Assembly: GCA_965279565.1 (NCBI GenBank)
Contig: OZ257249.1
Location: 2,604,001-2,668,000 of the forward strand
DNA length: 64,000 bases
From: Tagaea sp965279565
GTDB taxonomy: Bacteria; Pseudomonadota; Alphaproteobacteria; CACIAM-22H2
Reading direction: 5' to 3'
The stretch's first letter is position 1, and each line of letters starts with the position of its first letter. This document shows positions 42,898 to 52,745 of this stretch, piece after piece. Made by a program: the position numbers and the translations under genes. Below the pieces are notes generated by a model, which saw only the letters and a program-made list of their open reading frames with translations, was not told the origin of the DNA and did not search any database.

Positions 42898-43694
42898 TGC
42901 GGGTCCGGACACTTTCCTGGATTCCCACGGCACTCGGCGTCGGTTTCGCGTTCGTCTATCTCCCGATCCTGATTCTCGTCGTCTTCAGTTTCAACGAGAG
43001 CCGGCTGGTCACCGTATGGGCCGGATTCTCGACACGTTGGTACGCCGAGCTTCTCGGCAATGTCCGGATGCTTGAGGCGGCTGGGCTAAGTCTCGCCATC
43101 GCCGCCGCTTCGGCGTCGGTTTCTACGGTGGTCGGCACGCTCGCCGGATACTCGCTTGGCCGCCTCGGGCGATTCCGCCTCCGGACTGTTTTCACGCTGC
43201 TGCTGCTGGCCCCGATGGTCCTGCCCGAAGTGATTCTCGGCCTTTCGATGCTGATGGCGTATTCCGCGCTCGACCGGGCGATCGGTTGGCCGGGCGAGAG
43301 GGGGTTCGTGGCGATAGCGCTGGCGCACGCCAGCTATGGAACCGCCTTTGTCGCCGTGATCGTCGAAGCGCGGCTGCGGGGGATGAATTCCGCGCTCGAG
43401 GAAGCAGCACTCGACCTTGGCGCAGGGCCACTGCGCGCGTTTGCGCGTGTGACATTGCCGTTGCTGGCGCCGGCAGTCGCCGCCGGCTGGCTGCTCGCCT
43501 TCACGCTGTCCCTCGACGATCTGGTCGTCGCAAGCTTTGTTTCCGGTCCGGGTGCCACGACGCTTCCGATGCTCGTTTATTCGAGCGTCCGCCTCGGACT
43601 TTCGCCCCAGATAAACGCACTCGCGACAGTCATGATCGCCGTCGTCGCCGTGCTTGCCTATTTCGGCACGTATCGGACCCAAAATCGCAGTTAA
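42894..43694 (+). CDS. potI: Polyamine ABC transporter permease (PotI-like)
   Basis: 266-residue permease. YLPILILVVFSFNESRLVTV and GFSTRWYAELLGN are the PotI/PotC signature, and the EAA loop is EEAALDLGAGPLRAFARVTL. Two adjacent ATG codons (42894 and 42897) can serve as start; the first overlaps the potH stop. Last gene of potFGHI. A short stem with a DnaA-box sequence follows it. Confidence 0.88.
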   Translation: MMRVRTLSWIPTALGVGFAFVYLPILILVVFSFNESRLVTVWAGFSTRWYAELLGNVRMLEAAGLSLAIAAASASVSTVVGTLAGYSLGRLGRFRLRTVFTLLLLAPMVLPEVILGLSMLMAYSALDRAIGWPGERGFVAIALAHASYGTAFVAVIVEARLRGMNSALEEAALDLGAGPLRAFARVTLPLLAPAVAAGWLLAFTLSLDDLVVASFVSGPGATTLPMLVYSSVRLGLSPQINALATVMIAVVAVLAYFGTYRTQNRS

Positions 43695-43702
43695 ATTTCC
43701 GT

Positions 43703-43719
43703 ACACTTATCCACAGTGT
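43703..43719 (+). promoter_or_regulatory. Perfect DnaA-box sequence within a small dyad
   Basis: TTATCCACA at 43707-43715 equals the strict DnaA-box consensus, within ACACT-TATCCAC-AGTGT. It lies in the 259-bp gap after potI and before the M23 peptidase gene. A single box could titrate DnaA or adjust the downstream gene; chance occurrence is also reasonable. The rest of the gap (43720-43953) shows no other clear signal. Confidence 0.35.
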
Positions 43720-43953
43720 GTGTCTTTTGCAAAATTGGAATCGATATTGATTCAGCATGTTGCGAGCGGGAGTTCGCGTAAGATTTCGGCCGTACAGCAG
43801 ATCGACTACTTTCACGGAACTTGGCCAAAGGCTTGCTTGAACGGGCTGGGGTGAATCGGCATCATCCGCCGTCCCGAACAAGAATCCGGTTCCGACCTTC
43901 GAGAGTCGGGAAATCAACCGGTTGTACGAACAGTGGAAGTTGAAGCCGAGGCG

Positions 43954-45276
43954 ATGCAGCACGAACGAAACCGTCGGAAGAAGACTTGGATCGGCCGAAT
44001 CGATGCACGGCTCTTCCGTCCGCGGGAGATGCTGCTGCGATCCGACGGGCAGGTTCGTCTCGTGCAGGTTTCGGCGCGCACCCAGCGTTTCGTCGCCGCC
44101 GTACTTCTGGTCGCGCTTTCGTCCGGCGGGCTTGCAGTCGACAGCTACAGGACCGCACTTTCCGAAATCGAGCAGCGGGCGATGGACGTCGTGCGCCTGC
44201 AGGACGATCACCGGTCCCGGCTCGAGGAACTCGGTGAGGCACTGGCGCGCGCGACCGAGCGTGGCCGCGCCGAAGCGGCCGAAGCGGTCGCGGGCCTGAT
44301 CGAGCAGCGAAATCGGCTGACCGAGCGAATGGTCGAGATCGAACAGGGCCTAGCGGCGGCCGAGAACGAGCGCGAACGCGCGCTTGCGACGCACGATGGC
44401 CTCATGGAACGCCTGCGTGGCGTCGAGGCGCGGCTCGTCGGCCGGGCGCCGGACGCGGCCAGTGCCGCCGACCGCGTCGCAGCGCTTGAGCGTGTCCGGA
44501 TCGAAGCCTTGGCCGAGCGTGGACGCCTTGCCGTCGAATCGCGGCGCCTTGCTATCGAGCACCGCGCAACGACCGGAGACCTTGCGAGCCTTCGTGCCGT
44601 CGATCGCGACGCGGCCCGCGCGCAGGATGCTGCCCTTGCCGAAATTTCAGGCAGCACGCGCGCGCAGATCGACGAAATCGTCAGGGTCCTGCGGGCTGCC
44701 GGACTTCAGACGGAACGTATTCTCGGTGGGCGGGGCGGAAATGCCGGTGGTCCGTTCGTCGGTCCGGCGGCAGACAGGAAGAATGCCGATCCCAGTCTCC
44801 AGCTTGCATCTCTCGGAACGGATCTCGAGCGACTTCGCGACATGCGCGCGGCCTTGCGTCGCCTTCCTTTGCGCGCACCTCTCGACGAATTTTCGGTCAT
44901 GAGCCCGTTCGGCATGCGCCGCGACCCGTTCAACGGCCAACTGGCGATGCACGGCGGGATCGACCTCGCGGCACCCCCGCGCACGCCGGTCCTTGCGACT
45001 GCTGCGGGCCGGATCGTTACGGCGGGCTGGAACGGCGAGTACGGCAACATGGTCGAGATCGAGCATGATTTCGGCCTTTCGACCCGCTATGGTCACATGA
45101 CCCGGATCGATGTCCGGGTTGGCCAGCGGGTCGAACGTCGCCAGACCGTCGGCCTGCTCGGGTCGACCGGCCGAAGCACCGGCCCGCATGTCCACTATGA
45201 AGTTCTCGTCGACGGACGTTCCGTCGATCCGGCCCGTTTCCTGGAGGCTGCCCGCCATGTTCGGAAAGTCGAATAA
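43954..45276 (+). CDS. M23 family metallopeptidase (peptidoglycan endopeptidase), membrane anchored
   Basis: 440 residues. One membrane segment near the N-terminus (FVAAVLLVALSSGGLAV), then a long coiled coil of about 150 residues rich in Glu, Arg and Ala. The C-terminal LytM/M23 domain has MSPFGMRRDPFNGQLAMHGG followed by IDLAAPP (first His and Asp ligands), GNMVEIEH, YGHM and TGPHVHYEVLVDG (HxH). The zinc set is complete, so it should cut peptidoglycan cross-links. ATG at 43954 has GAGG 4 nt upstream; a GTG 7 codons earlier (43933) is the alternative. It overlaps the bactofilin gene by 20 bp. Confidence 0.87.
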   Translation: MQHERNRRKKTWIGRIDARLFRPREMLLRSDGQVRLVQVSARTQRFVAAVLLVALSSGGLAVDSYRTALSEIEQRAMDVVRLQDDHRSRLEELGEALARATERGRAEAAEAVAGLIEQRNRLTERMVEIEQGLAAAENERERALATHDGLMERLRGVEARLVGRAPDAASAADRVAALERVRIEALAERGRLAVESRRLAIEHRATTGDLASLRAVDRDAARAQDAALAEISGSTRAQIDEIVRVLRAAGLQTERILGGRGGNAGGPFVGPAADRKNADPSLQLASLGTDLERLRDMRAALRRLPLRAPLDEFSVMSPFGMRRDPFNGQLAMHGGIDLAAPPRTPVLATAAGRIVTAGWNGEYGNMVEIEHDFGLSTRYGHMTRIDVRVGQRVERRQTVGLLGSTGRSTGPHVHYEVLVDGRSVDPARFLEAARHVRKVE

Positions 45277-45688
45277 GCCCGCCATCGAAGCCCGCGCGCC
45301 GAAGGCGAGTGGCCCTTCGGTGCCGTCGATCATTTCGGCGAGCCTTTCGCTCAAGGGCGATATCGTGTGCGAAGGCGACATCCAGCTCGACGGTCGCGTC
45401 GAAGGCATGATCCGCACGAAATCGCTGACCATCGGCGCCACCGGCGAAGTCCGCGGCGAGATCACGGCCGAGCGCGTCCGCGTGCTGGGCAAGGTCTTCG
45501 GCCCGATACGCGCGAAGTCGATCGATCTCGGCCGCTCGGCGCAGGTTGTCGGCGACATCCGCTACGAAACGCTGACGGTCGAGCAGGAAGCGCAGGTCGA
45601 CGGCCATATCCAGCGCATCGAAGACGCGTCTATCGCCGGCCGGGATGCCGCACCGCTGGCGCTCGTTCACGATCTGGGGAAGAAGTAG
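45257..45688 (+). CDS. Bactofilin family cytoskeletal protein
   Basis: 143 residues. The core carries the bactofilin (DUF583) right-handed beta-helix: repeated hydrophobic-Gly rungs such as SLKGDIVCEGDIQLDGRVEG, SLTIGATGEVRGEITAERVR and AQVVGDIRYETLTVEQEAQV. Flanking tails are polar and disordered. Bactofilins polymerise without nucleotides and often position M23 peptidases, as in the stalk and cell-shape systems of other Proteobacteria. The gene overlaps the M23 gene, and GGAGG lies about 8 nt before its ATG, so the two products are probably made together. Confidence 0.9.
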   Translation: MFGKSNKPAIEARAPKASGPSVPSIISASLSLKGDIVCEGDIQLDGRVEGMIRTKSLTIGATGEVRGEITAERVRVLGKVFGPIRAKSIDLGRSAQVVGDIRYETLTVEQEAQVDGHIQRIEDASIAGRDAAPLALVHDLGKK

Positions 45689-45698
45689 CCCCGGGTCG

Positions 45699-46478
45699 CT
45701 AGACCAGCGCCTGCGTGTCCCCGTCCACCGACAGGGCCTGACCCGAGATATTCCGACCGCCGACGCCTGCCAGGAAGACGGCAAGGCGTGCGATGTCGTC
45801 CGCCTCGACCATGCGGCCGAGCGAAGCCTGTCGCGTGTAGAGCGATTCCATTTCCTCGACGGGCACGCCGGTTGAAGCGGCTTTCGCCTGGATGACGCGC
45901 CGGATGCGCGGGCCATCGACGGCGCCCGGCAGGATCGCGTTCACGCGGATATTGTCGGGCCCCAGCTCGATCGCGAGGCTCTTCGTGAACCCGACGACCG
46001 CCCATTTGCTGGCTGAATACGGCGTGCGATGCGCGAACCCGAATTTTCCGGCGGCTGACGACAGATTGACGATCGTTCCGCCGCCGCTTGCGCGCAGGAG
46101 CGGAACCGCGCGCCGCGTGCAGAGGAATTGCGCGTCGATGTTCACTTCCATCGTGTGGCGCCAGTCGTCCGGGGACAGCGTCTCGACGGGGCCGGTCGGC
46201 CCGGCGACGCCCGCATTATTGACCAGCACGTCGAGCCCGCCGAGCACGTCGATTACGTCTTCGAACAGCTCGTCGACATCGTCCTCGTCGGACACGTCAC
46301 ACTCCAGCGCCTTGTGGCCCGGCAACTCCTGGCGGAACCGCGCCAATGCCGCTTCGTCGACATCGCACACGACGACGCGCGCACCCGCCCCGGCGAATGC
46401 GCCGGCGATTGCGCGGCCGATGCCGGCGGCACCTGCTGTCACCAGAACGCGAAGATCGCGGCAGGATTGGTCGGTCAT
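45699..46478 (-). CDS. Short-chain dehydrogenase/reductase (SDR)
   Basis: 259 residues, classical SDR. The cofactor motif is TAGAAGIGRAIAGAF (TGxxxGIG variant with Ala), acidic cofactor residue in VVCDVDEAAL, NNAG in DVLVNNAGVAGP, Ser in NLSSAAGKFG and the YxxxK in YSASKWAVVGF. The C-terminus has ISGQALSVDGDTQAL. The ATG at 46478 follows GGGGGG. The Asp after beta-2 suggests NAD(H). Convergent with bactofilin and divergent from ureD; substrate unknown. Confidence 0.89.
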   Translation of the reverse strand: MTDQSCRDLRVLVTAGAAGIGRAIAGAFAGAGARVVVCDVDEAALARFRQELPGHKALECDVSDEDDVDELFEDVIDVLGGLDVLVNNAGVAGPTGPVETLSPDDWRHTMEVNIDAQFLCTRRAVPLLRASGGGTIVNLSSAAGKFGFAHRTPYSASKWAVVGFTKSLAIELGPDNIRVNAILPGAVDGPRIRRVIQAKAASTGVPVEEMESLYTRQASLGRMVEADDIARLAVFLAGVGGRNISGQALSVDGDTQALV

Positions 46479-46528
46479 GTTGGTCCCCCCTGTGCAGCGC
46501 ATGTCGTCGGCGGCTACACTTGCCCGAT

Positions 46529-47368
46529 ATGGATTCAGGAAATACCACGCGCGGGCTCGTGCGTCCCGCTGTTTCGGGACGCTCGGGTGCGGCATTCGCG
46601 CGCGATCGTCACGGCGTTGTCCGCCTGTCGGACCTCGAACAGCGAGATCCGCTGAAGATCCTCTTCCCCGACCCTCTCGGCGAGCCTCAACCGGTCGCCG
46701 TCCTGGTGAATACAGGTGGTGGCGTCGTCGGAGGCGATCGTCTCGAAACCGCGATCGATGTCGGCGTCGAGGCCGCAGCACTGATTGTTGGTCAGGCTGC
46801 GGAAAAGGTCTATCGCAGCTGGGGGCCGGACAGCGAGATTTCCAATTCGCTGGTCGTCGGTGCCGGTGGGCGGCTTGAATGGTTTCCGCAGGAGACGATC
46901 CTTTTCGACCGTGCGCGACTGAGGCGGCGGCTGGATGTCTCGCTTTCCGACGGCGCCTCGTTCCTCGGAGGAGAGATCGTCGTCTTCGCCCGCAGGGCGC
47001 GCGGCGAAACGATGACCGGCGGCGCCCTGCGCGACCGTTGGACGATCCGGCGCGGCGGGCGACGGATCTGGGCGGACGCCTTCGTCGCCGATCCGCTCGA
47101 CGACGCGCTCCTCGACAGTCCCGCCCTGTTGGGCGGGGCCCGGGCCGCGGCGACGATGCTGTGCGTCTGCGGAGCGCCGGTGCAGGCGCTGGAGATCGCC
47201 CGCGGTCAGGCCGGGATTTCGTGCGGGCTGGTCGGCAACGTCCTGATCGCCCGGTTCCTCGATTCCGACGTCCCGGCCCTCCGGGAGCGGTATTTGGGCC
47301 TCTGGCTGGCATTGCGCGCAGGGCTGTTCGGGCTGCCCGCGTCGCTGTCCCGCTTGTGGCACGTGTGA
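46529..47368 (+). CDS. ureD: Urease accessory protein UreD
   Basis: 279 residues. It has PVAVLVNTGGGVVGGDRLET, a hallmark of UreD (UreH), then AAEKVYRSWG, LEWFPQETILFDRARLRRRL and RDRWTIRRGG. UreD forms the UreD-F-G chaperone that delivers nickel to the urease apoenzyme. The ATG at 46529 lies in a 50-bp divergent gap from the SDR. First gene of ureDABCEFG; only 33 bp separate it from ureA. Confidence 0.9.
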   Translation: MDSGNTTRGLVRPAVSGRSGAAFARDRHGVVRLSDLEQRDPLKILFPDPLGEPQPVAVLVNTGGGVVGGDRLETAIDVGVEAAALIVGQAAEKVYRSWGPDSEISNSLVVGAGGRLEWFPQETILFDRARLRRRLDVSLSDGASFLGGEIVVFARRARGETMTGGALRDRWTIRRGGRRIWADAFVADPLDDALLDSPALLGGARAAATMLCVCGAPVQALEIARGQAGISCGLVGNVLIARFLDSDVPALRERYLGLWLALRAGLFGLPASLSRLWHV

Positions 47369-47401
47369 TGCTAGGATTGCACCCGACGGAGGGAGCGACG
47401 C

Positions 47402-47704
47402 ATGAACTTGAGTCCGCGTGAGAAAGACAAGCTGCTCGTGGCGATGGCCGCGACGGTCGCGCGCCGCCGGCTGGAGCGCGGCGTCAAGCTGAACCATCCG
47501 GAAGCCGTGGCGCTGATTGCCGACTTCGTCGTCGAAGGCGCCCGGGACGGGCGATCGGTCGCCGACCTGATGCGCGACGGCGCAAAGGTCATTACCCGCG
47601 ATCAGGTGATGGACGGGATCGCCGAGATGATCCACGACATCCAGGTCGAAGCGACGTTTCCCGACGGCACGAAGCTCGTGACCGTCCACAATCCGATCCG
47701 TTGA
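47402..47704 (+). CDS. ureA: Urease subunit gamma UreA
   Basis: 100 residues, the standard size of the gamma subunit. It begins NLSPREKDKLLVAMAATVAR and contains LNHPEAVALIADFVVEGARD and the typical end VEATFPDGTKLVTVHNPI. GGAGGGAG precedes the ATG. Assembles with UreB and UreC into the (alpha-beta-gamma)3 urease. Confidence 0.96.
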   Translation: MNLSPREKDKLLVAMAATVARRRLERGVKLNHPEAVALIADFVVEGARDGRSVADLMRDGAKVITRDQVMDGIAEMIHDIQVEATFPDGTKLVTVHNPIR

Positions 47705-47714
47705 GGGGATGGCG

Positions 47715-48038
47715 ATGAAGCCCGGGGAAATTTTTATCCGCGAAGGCGAGATCGAACTGAATGCCGGTCGTCCGACCGTCACGCTGAAAATATCCAATAC
47801 CGGCGACCGGCCGATCCAGGTCGGGTCGCACTACCACTTCTTCGAGACCAATCCCGCGCTGTCGTTCGACCGTAAGGCGGCCTATGGCATGCGGCTCGAC
47901 ATCCCGGCCGGTACGGCCGTGCGTTTCGAACCCGGTCAGACGCGCAAGGTCACGATGGTCGCGTTCGGCGGCAGCCGGATCGTGCACGGCTTCCGCGGCG
48001 CCGTGAACGGCAAGCTCAAGAAAGCGGGGAAGAAGTAG
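47715..48038 (+). CDS. ureB: Urease subunit beta UreB
   Basis: 107 residues. KPGEIFIREGEIELNAGRPT followed by VTLKISNTGDRPIQVGSHYH matches UreB throughout, with AYGMRLDIPAGTAVRFEPGQ near the end. The second of two in-frame ATG codons (47715) is preferred, since GAGGGG lies 6 nt upstream of it and directly abuts the first (47709). Spacing to ureA is 10 bp and to ureC 1 bp. Confidence 0.95.
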   Translation: MKPGEIFIREGEIELNAGRPTVTLKISNTGDRPIQVGSHYHFFETNPALSFDRKAAYGMRLDIPAGTAVRFEPGQTRKVTMVAFGGSRIVHGFRGAVNGKLKKAGKK

Positions 48039-48039
48039 C

Positions 48040-49748
<1,709 letters not shown>

Positions 49749-49749
<1 letters not shown>

Positions 49750-50198
49750 TGCGCGCACTGGCGGTCGACCCGGCCGGAAGCTGGGACCGGAAGAACCGCC
49801 GGGGCAGCGTCACGCTCGCCTCGGATGCCCGACATCGCCGCCGCATGACGCTGCGTGCCGACGAGGGTTTCGAATTCCTGCTCGACCTCGTCCACGCCGC
49901 CTACCTCAAAGGTGGTGACGGGCTTGCCCTCGAGGACGGCTCCTATGTCGAGGTGCAGGCCGCCGACGAGCCGGTAATGGACATTTCCTGCAAGGATCCG
50001 GCGCATCTGGCCCGCGTGGCGTGGCATGTCGGAAACCGGCATCTCGCCGTGCAGGTCTTGCCCGACGGCGCGCTGCGGCTGCTCGACGACCATGTCATCG
50101 CGGAGATGGCCGAAAGACTCGGGGCGCGCGTCGAGCGCCGGAATGCGCCCTTCGATCCCGAGCCCGGCGCCTATGCCGGAGGGGCGCATGGCCACTGA
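49749..50198 (+). CDS. ureE: Urease accessory protein UreE (nickel carrier)
   Basis: 149 residues. The UreE peptide-binding N-terminal domain is present with RRGSVTLASDARHRRRMTLR, and the nickel-binding domain has VAWHVGNRHLAVQV, with the interface His. The C-terminal tail is short and His-poor (AHGH only), unlike the His-rich Klebsiella form, so storage capacity should be small. The ATG overlaps the ureC stop by one base; ureF starts 10 bp before its end. Confidence 0.9.
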
Positions 50199-50874
50199 AG
50201 GGCTTCTGAAGCTCCTTGCCTGGCTGTCGCCGTCGTTCCCGGTCGGCGCGTTCGCCTATAGCCATGGGCTGGAGACCGCGATCGAGGAAGGTCTGGTCCG
50301 TGACCGTGCCAGCCTGCAGGACTGGATCGCCGATCTCGTCGCCTGCGGATCGCCCCGCGCCGATGCGGTGCTTTTCTGCCACGCCTATCGGGCGGTGGCC
50401 GGCGGCGACGAGGCCGCCTTTCTCGACGTCGCCGAACTCGCCGCCGCGCTGCGGGGAACGGGAGAACTGGCGCTTGAAGCCACCCAGCAGGGCGAAAGCT
50501 TCTTCCAGGCGATTGGCGACGCCTGGCCGGCGGACGTCGCGGTCTGGCGCGCGGCCCTCGCGTCGGGTGGTGTGCGGCCGGCCTATCCGATCGCGGTCGC
50601 CTGCGCCTCGGCAGCGGCCGGAATCCCTCTGAGCGATGCGGTCACCGCCTATCTGCATGCATTCGCTGCCAATCTCGTGTCGGCGGCCGTGCGCGCGATT
50701 CCGCTCGGCCAGACGGACGGGCAGCGTGTGCTTGCTGCACTTGAGCTCGGCGTAGCGGCGGCGGCACTCGCCGCACTCGACCGTCCGCTCGACGAGGCTG
50801 GCAGTGCCGCCCTTGTCGTCGATACACTCTCCTTCCGCCACGAAACCCAGTACACGAGGATATTCAGATCATGA
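50188..50874 (+). CDS. ureF: Urease accessory protein UreF
   Basis: 228 residues, all helical. LLAWLSPSFPVGAFAYSHGL with ETAIEEGLV is the UreF start, and FAANLVSAAVRAIPLGQTDG the conserved C-terminal part. UreF regulates UreG GTPase in the activation complex. GGAGGGG precedes the ATG at 50188; the stop overlaps ureG (ATGA). Confidence 0.93.
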   Translation: MATEGLLKLLAWLSPSFPVGAFAYSHGLETAIEEGLVRDRASLQDWIADLVACGSPRADAVLFCHAYRAVAGGDEAAFLDVAELAAALRGTGELALEATQQGESFFQAIGDAWPADVAVWRAALASGGVRPAYPIAVACASAAAGIPLSDAVTAYLHAFAANLVSAAVRAIPLGQTDGQRVLAALELGVAAAALAALDRPLDEAGSAALVVDTLSFRHETQYTRIFRS

Positions 50875-51485
50875 CCGGCCCCCTGCGCGTCGGAATCGGC
50901 GGCCCCGTCGGTTCCGGGAAGACCGCTCTCGTCGATGCGCTCTGCAAGCGCCTTCGCGACGTGCTCGACGTCGCCGCGATCACCAACGACATCTACACGA
51001 AGGAAGACGCCCAGTTCCTGACCCGCTCCGGCGCACTCGATCCCGCACGGATCATGGGCGTGGAGACGGGCGGTTGCCCGCATACGGCGATCCGCGAGGA
51101 TGCCTCGATGAATCTGGCGGCATGCGCCGAGATGACGGCCAAGTTTCCTGGCCTTGAACTCCTCTTCGTCGAATCCGGCGGCGACAATCTCGCCGCGACG
51201 TTCTCGCCCGAGCTTGCGGACCTGACGATCTACGTCATCGACGTGTCGGCCGGCGACAAGATCCCGCGCAAGGGCGGGCCCGGCATCACGCGTTCGGATC
51301 TGCTGGTCATCAACAAGATCGATCTGGCACCACATGTCGGCGCCTCGCTCGACGTGATGGACCGCGACGCCAGGAAGATGCGCGGCGAGCGCCCCTTCGT
51401 GTTCACGAATATCCGCGGCGGCAAGGGTGTCGCCGAAATCGCCGACTTCATCGTCGCGAAGGGCGGCCTGACGCCGCGCGCCTGA
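50871..51485 (+). CDS. ureG: Urease accessory protein UreG (GTPase)
   Basis: 204 residues, SIMIBI-class GTPase. P-loop GIGGPVGSGKTAL, the metal CPH motif in GVETGGCPHTAIRED, switch ESGGDNLAATFSPELAD and the guanine motif NKID in LLVINKIDLAP. It hydrolyses GTP to drive nickel insertion into urease. Coupled to ureF; an M20-family hydrolase gene follows 12 bp later. Confidence 0.97.
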   Translation: MTGPLRVGIGGPVGSGKTALVDALCKRLRDVLDVAAITNDIYTKEDAQFLTRSGALDPARIMGVETGGCPHTAIREDASMNLAACAEMTAKFPGLELLFVESGGDNLAATFSPELADLTIYVIDVSAGDKIPRKGGPGITRSDLLVINKIDLAPHVGASLDVMDRDARKMRGERPFVFTNIRGGKGVAEIADFIVAKGGLTPRA

Positions 51486-51497
51486 CCTGGAGCTGAC

Positions 51498-52736
51498 ATG
51501 CCTGCATCCGAAAAGATCGACGAAACCCGCCTCTGGCAGCGCCATGTCGACATGGCGAAACTGGGCGGATTGCCGAAGGGCGGGGTTAACCGGCAGGCAT
51601 TGTCGGAGGAAGACGCGGCGTCGCGTCGGCTTCTCGGAAGCTGGGCCGCGGCGCGCGGGTACGATCTCCGCGGCGACCCGATCGGCAATCTCTATGTCCG
51701 ACGTGCGGGGATCGAGAACGATGCCTTGCCGGTGCTGACCGGCTCCCACATGGACAGCCAGCCGACCGGCGGGAAGTACGACGGGATGTACGGGGTGCTT
51801 GCCGGCTTCGAGGCGCTCGAAGCGCTCGACGATGCGGGCATCCGGACGAAGCGCCCCGTCGAAGTGATCGCCTGGATGAACGAGGAGGGCAGCCGGTTCC
51901 AGCCGGGCGCGATGGGATCGGCCGTCTGGGCCGGGCATTACGAACTCGCGAAGATGCTGGCCGTGGAGGACCGCGCCGGCATCCGGCTTTCCGATGCGCT
52001 GGCGCAGACGCTGGCAATCGCTCCGTGCCGCGTCGTGCAGGGTTTCGATCGCCGGTTCCATGCCTATATCGAAGCGCATATCGAGCAGGGGCCGCGACTG
52101 GAAGCGGACCGGCGGACGATTGGCGTGGTCACGGGCATCCAGGGTTCGCACCGCTACACGATCGACATATTCGGCGAGGAGGCCCATGCCGGCACGACGC
52201 CGCTTCGCGTGCGCAAGGACGCGCTGCGCAGCGCCGTGGCCGTCATCCAGGCACTGGAGCGGCACATGCACGATCCGGCGGACGTCGTCCGCTTTACGGT
52301 CGGGCGCTTCGAATGTCGGCCGGGCTCTCCCAATACGGTGCCGGGACAGGTCCATTTCACGATCGATTTCCGCCATCCCGACGCGGCCGTCCTTGCCCGG
52401 CTCGGCGACGCCGTGGGCGACGTCGTCGCGGCAAGCGTCGGGCCGTGCACGGCCAAAGTCGTGCGGATCACGGACGTGCCGCCGACAGTCTTCGATCCGC
52501 GCATCGTCGATCTGGTGCGGGCAAAGGCGACGGCCCTTTCGCTGCCGAACATGGACATGCCGTCCGGGGCCGGACACGACGCGATGCATGTGGCGGCACA
52601 CGGCCCGGCCGGCATGATCTTCGTCCCGTGCGAACGCGGGATCAGCCACAACGAGGCCGAGGCGGCGACGCCGTCCGATCTGGCTGCAGGTGCACGTGTG
52701 CTGGCGGATTGCCTGGAAGCGCTCGCGAACGAGTAG
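51498..52736 (+). CDS. Zn-dependent M20-family amidohydrolase (allantoate amidohydrolase / N-carbamoyl amino acid hydrolase type)
   Basis: 412 residues. Metal-site motifs are LTGSHMDSQPTGGKYDG (His, Asp), MNEEGSRFQPGAMGS (Glu-Glu), HIEQGPRLE and SGAGHDAMHVA (late His). The lid domain has GTTPLRVRKDALRSAVA. This set is shared by allantoate amidohydrolase (AllC), ureidoglycolate/ureidoglycine hydrolases and N-carbamoyl-L-amino acid hydrolases; sequence reading cannot split them. Directly after ureG and with puuE, hiuH and puuD nearby, allantoate or a derived ureide, releasing ammonia and eventually urea, is the likely substrate. Confidence 0.87.
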   Translation: MPASEKIDETRLWQRHVDMAKLGGLPKGGVNRQALSEEDAASRRLLGSWAAARGYDLRGDPIGNLYVRRAGIENDALPVLTGSHMDSQPTGGKYDGMYGVLAGFEALEALDDAGIRTKRPVEVIAWMNEEGSRFQPGAMGSAVWAGHYELAKMLAVEDRAGIRLSDALAQTLAIAPCRVVQGFDRRFHAYIEAHIEQGPRLEADRRTIGVVTGIQGSHRYTIDIFGEEAHAGTTPLRVRKDALRSAVAVIQALERHMHDPADVVRFTVGRFECRPGSPNTVPGQVHFTIDFRHPDAAVLARLGDAVGDVVAASVGPCTAKVVRITDVPPTVFDPRIVDLVRAKATALSLPNMDMPSGAGHDAMHVAAHGPAGMIFVPCERGISHNEAEAATPSDLAAGARVLADCLEALANE

Positions 52737-52745
52737 GGCGGACGC

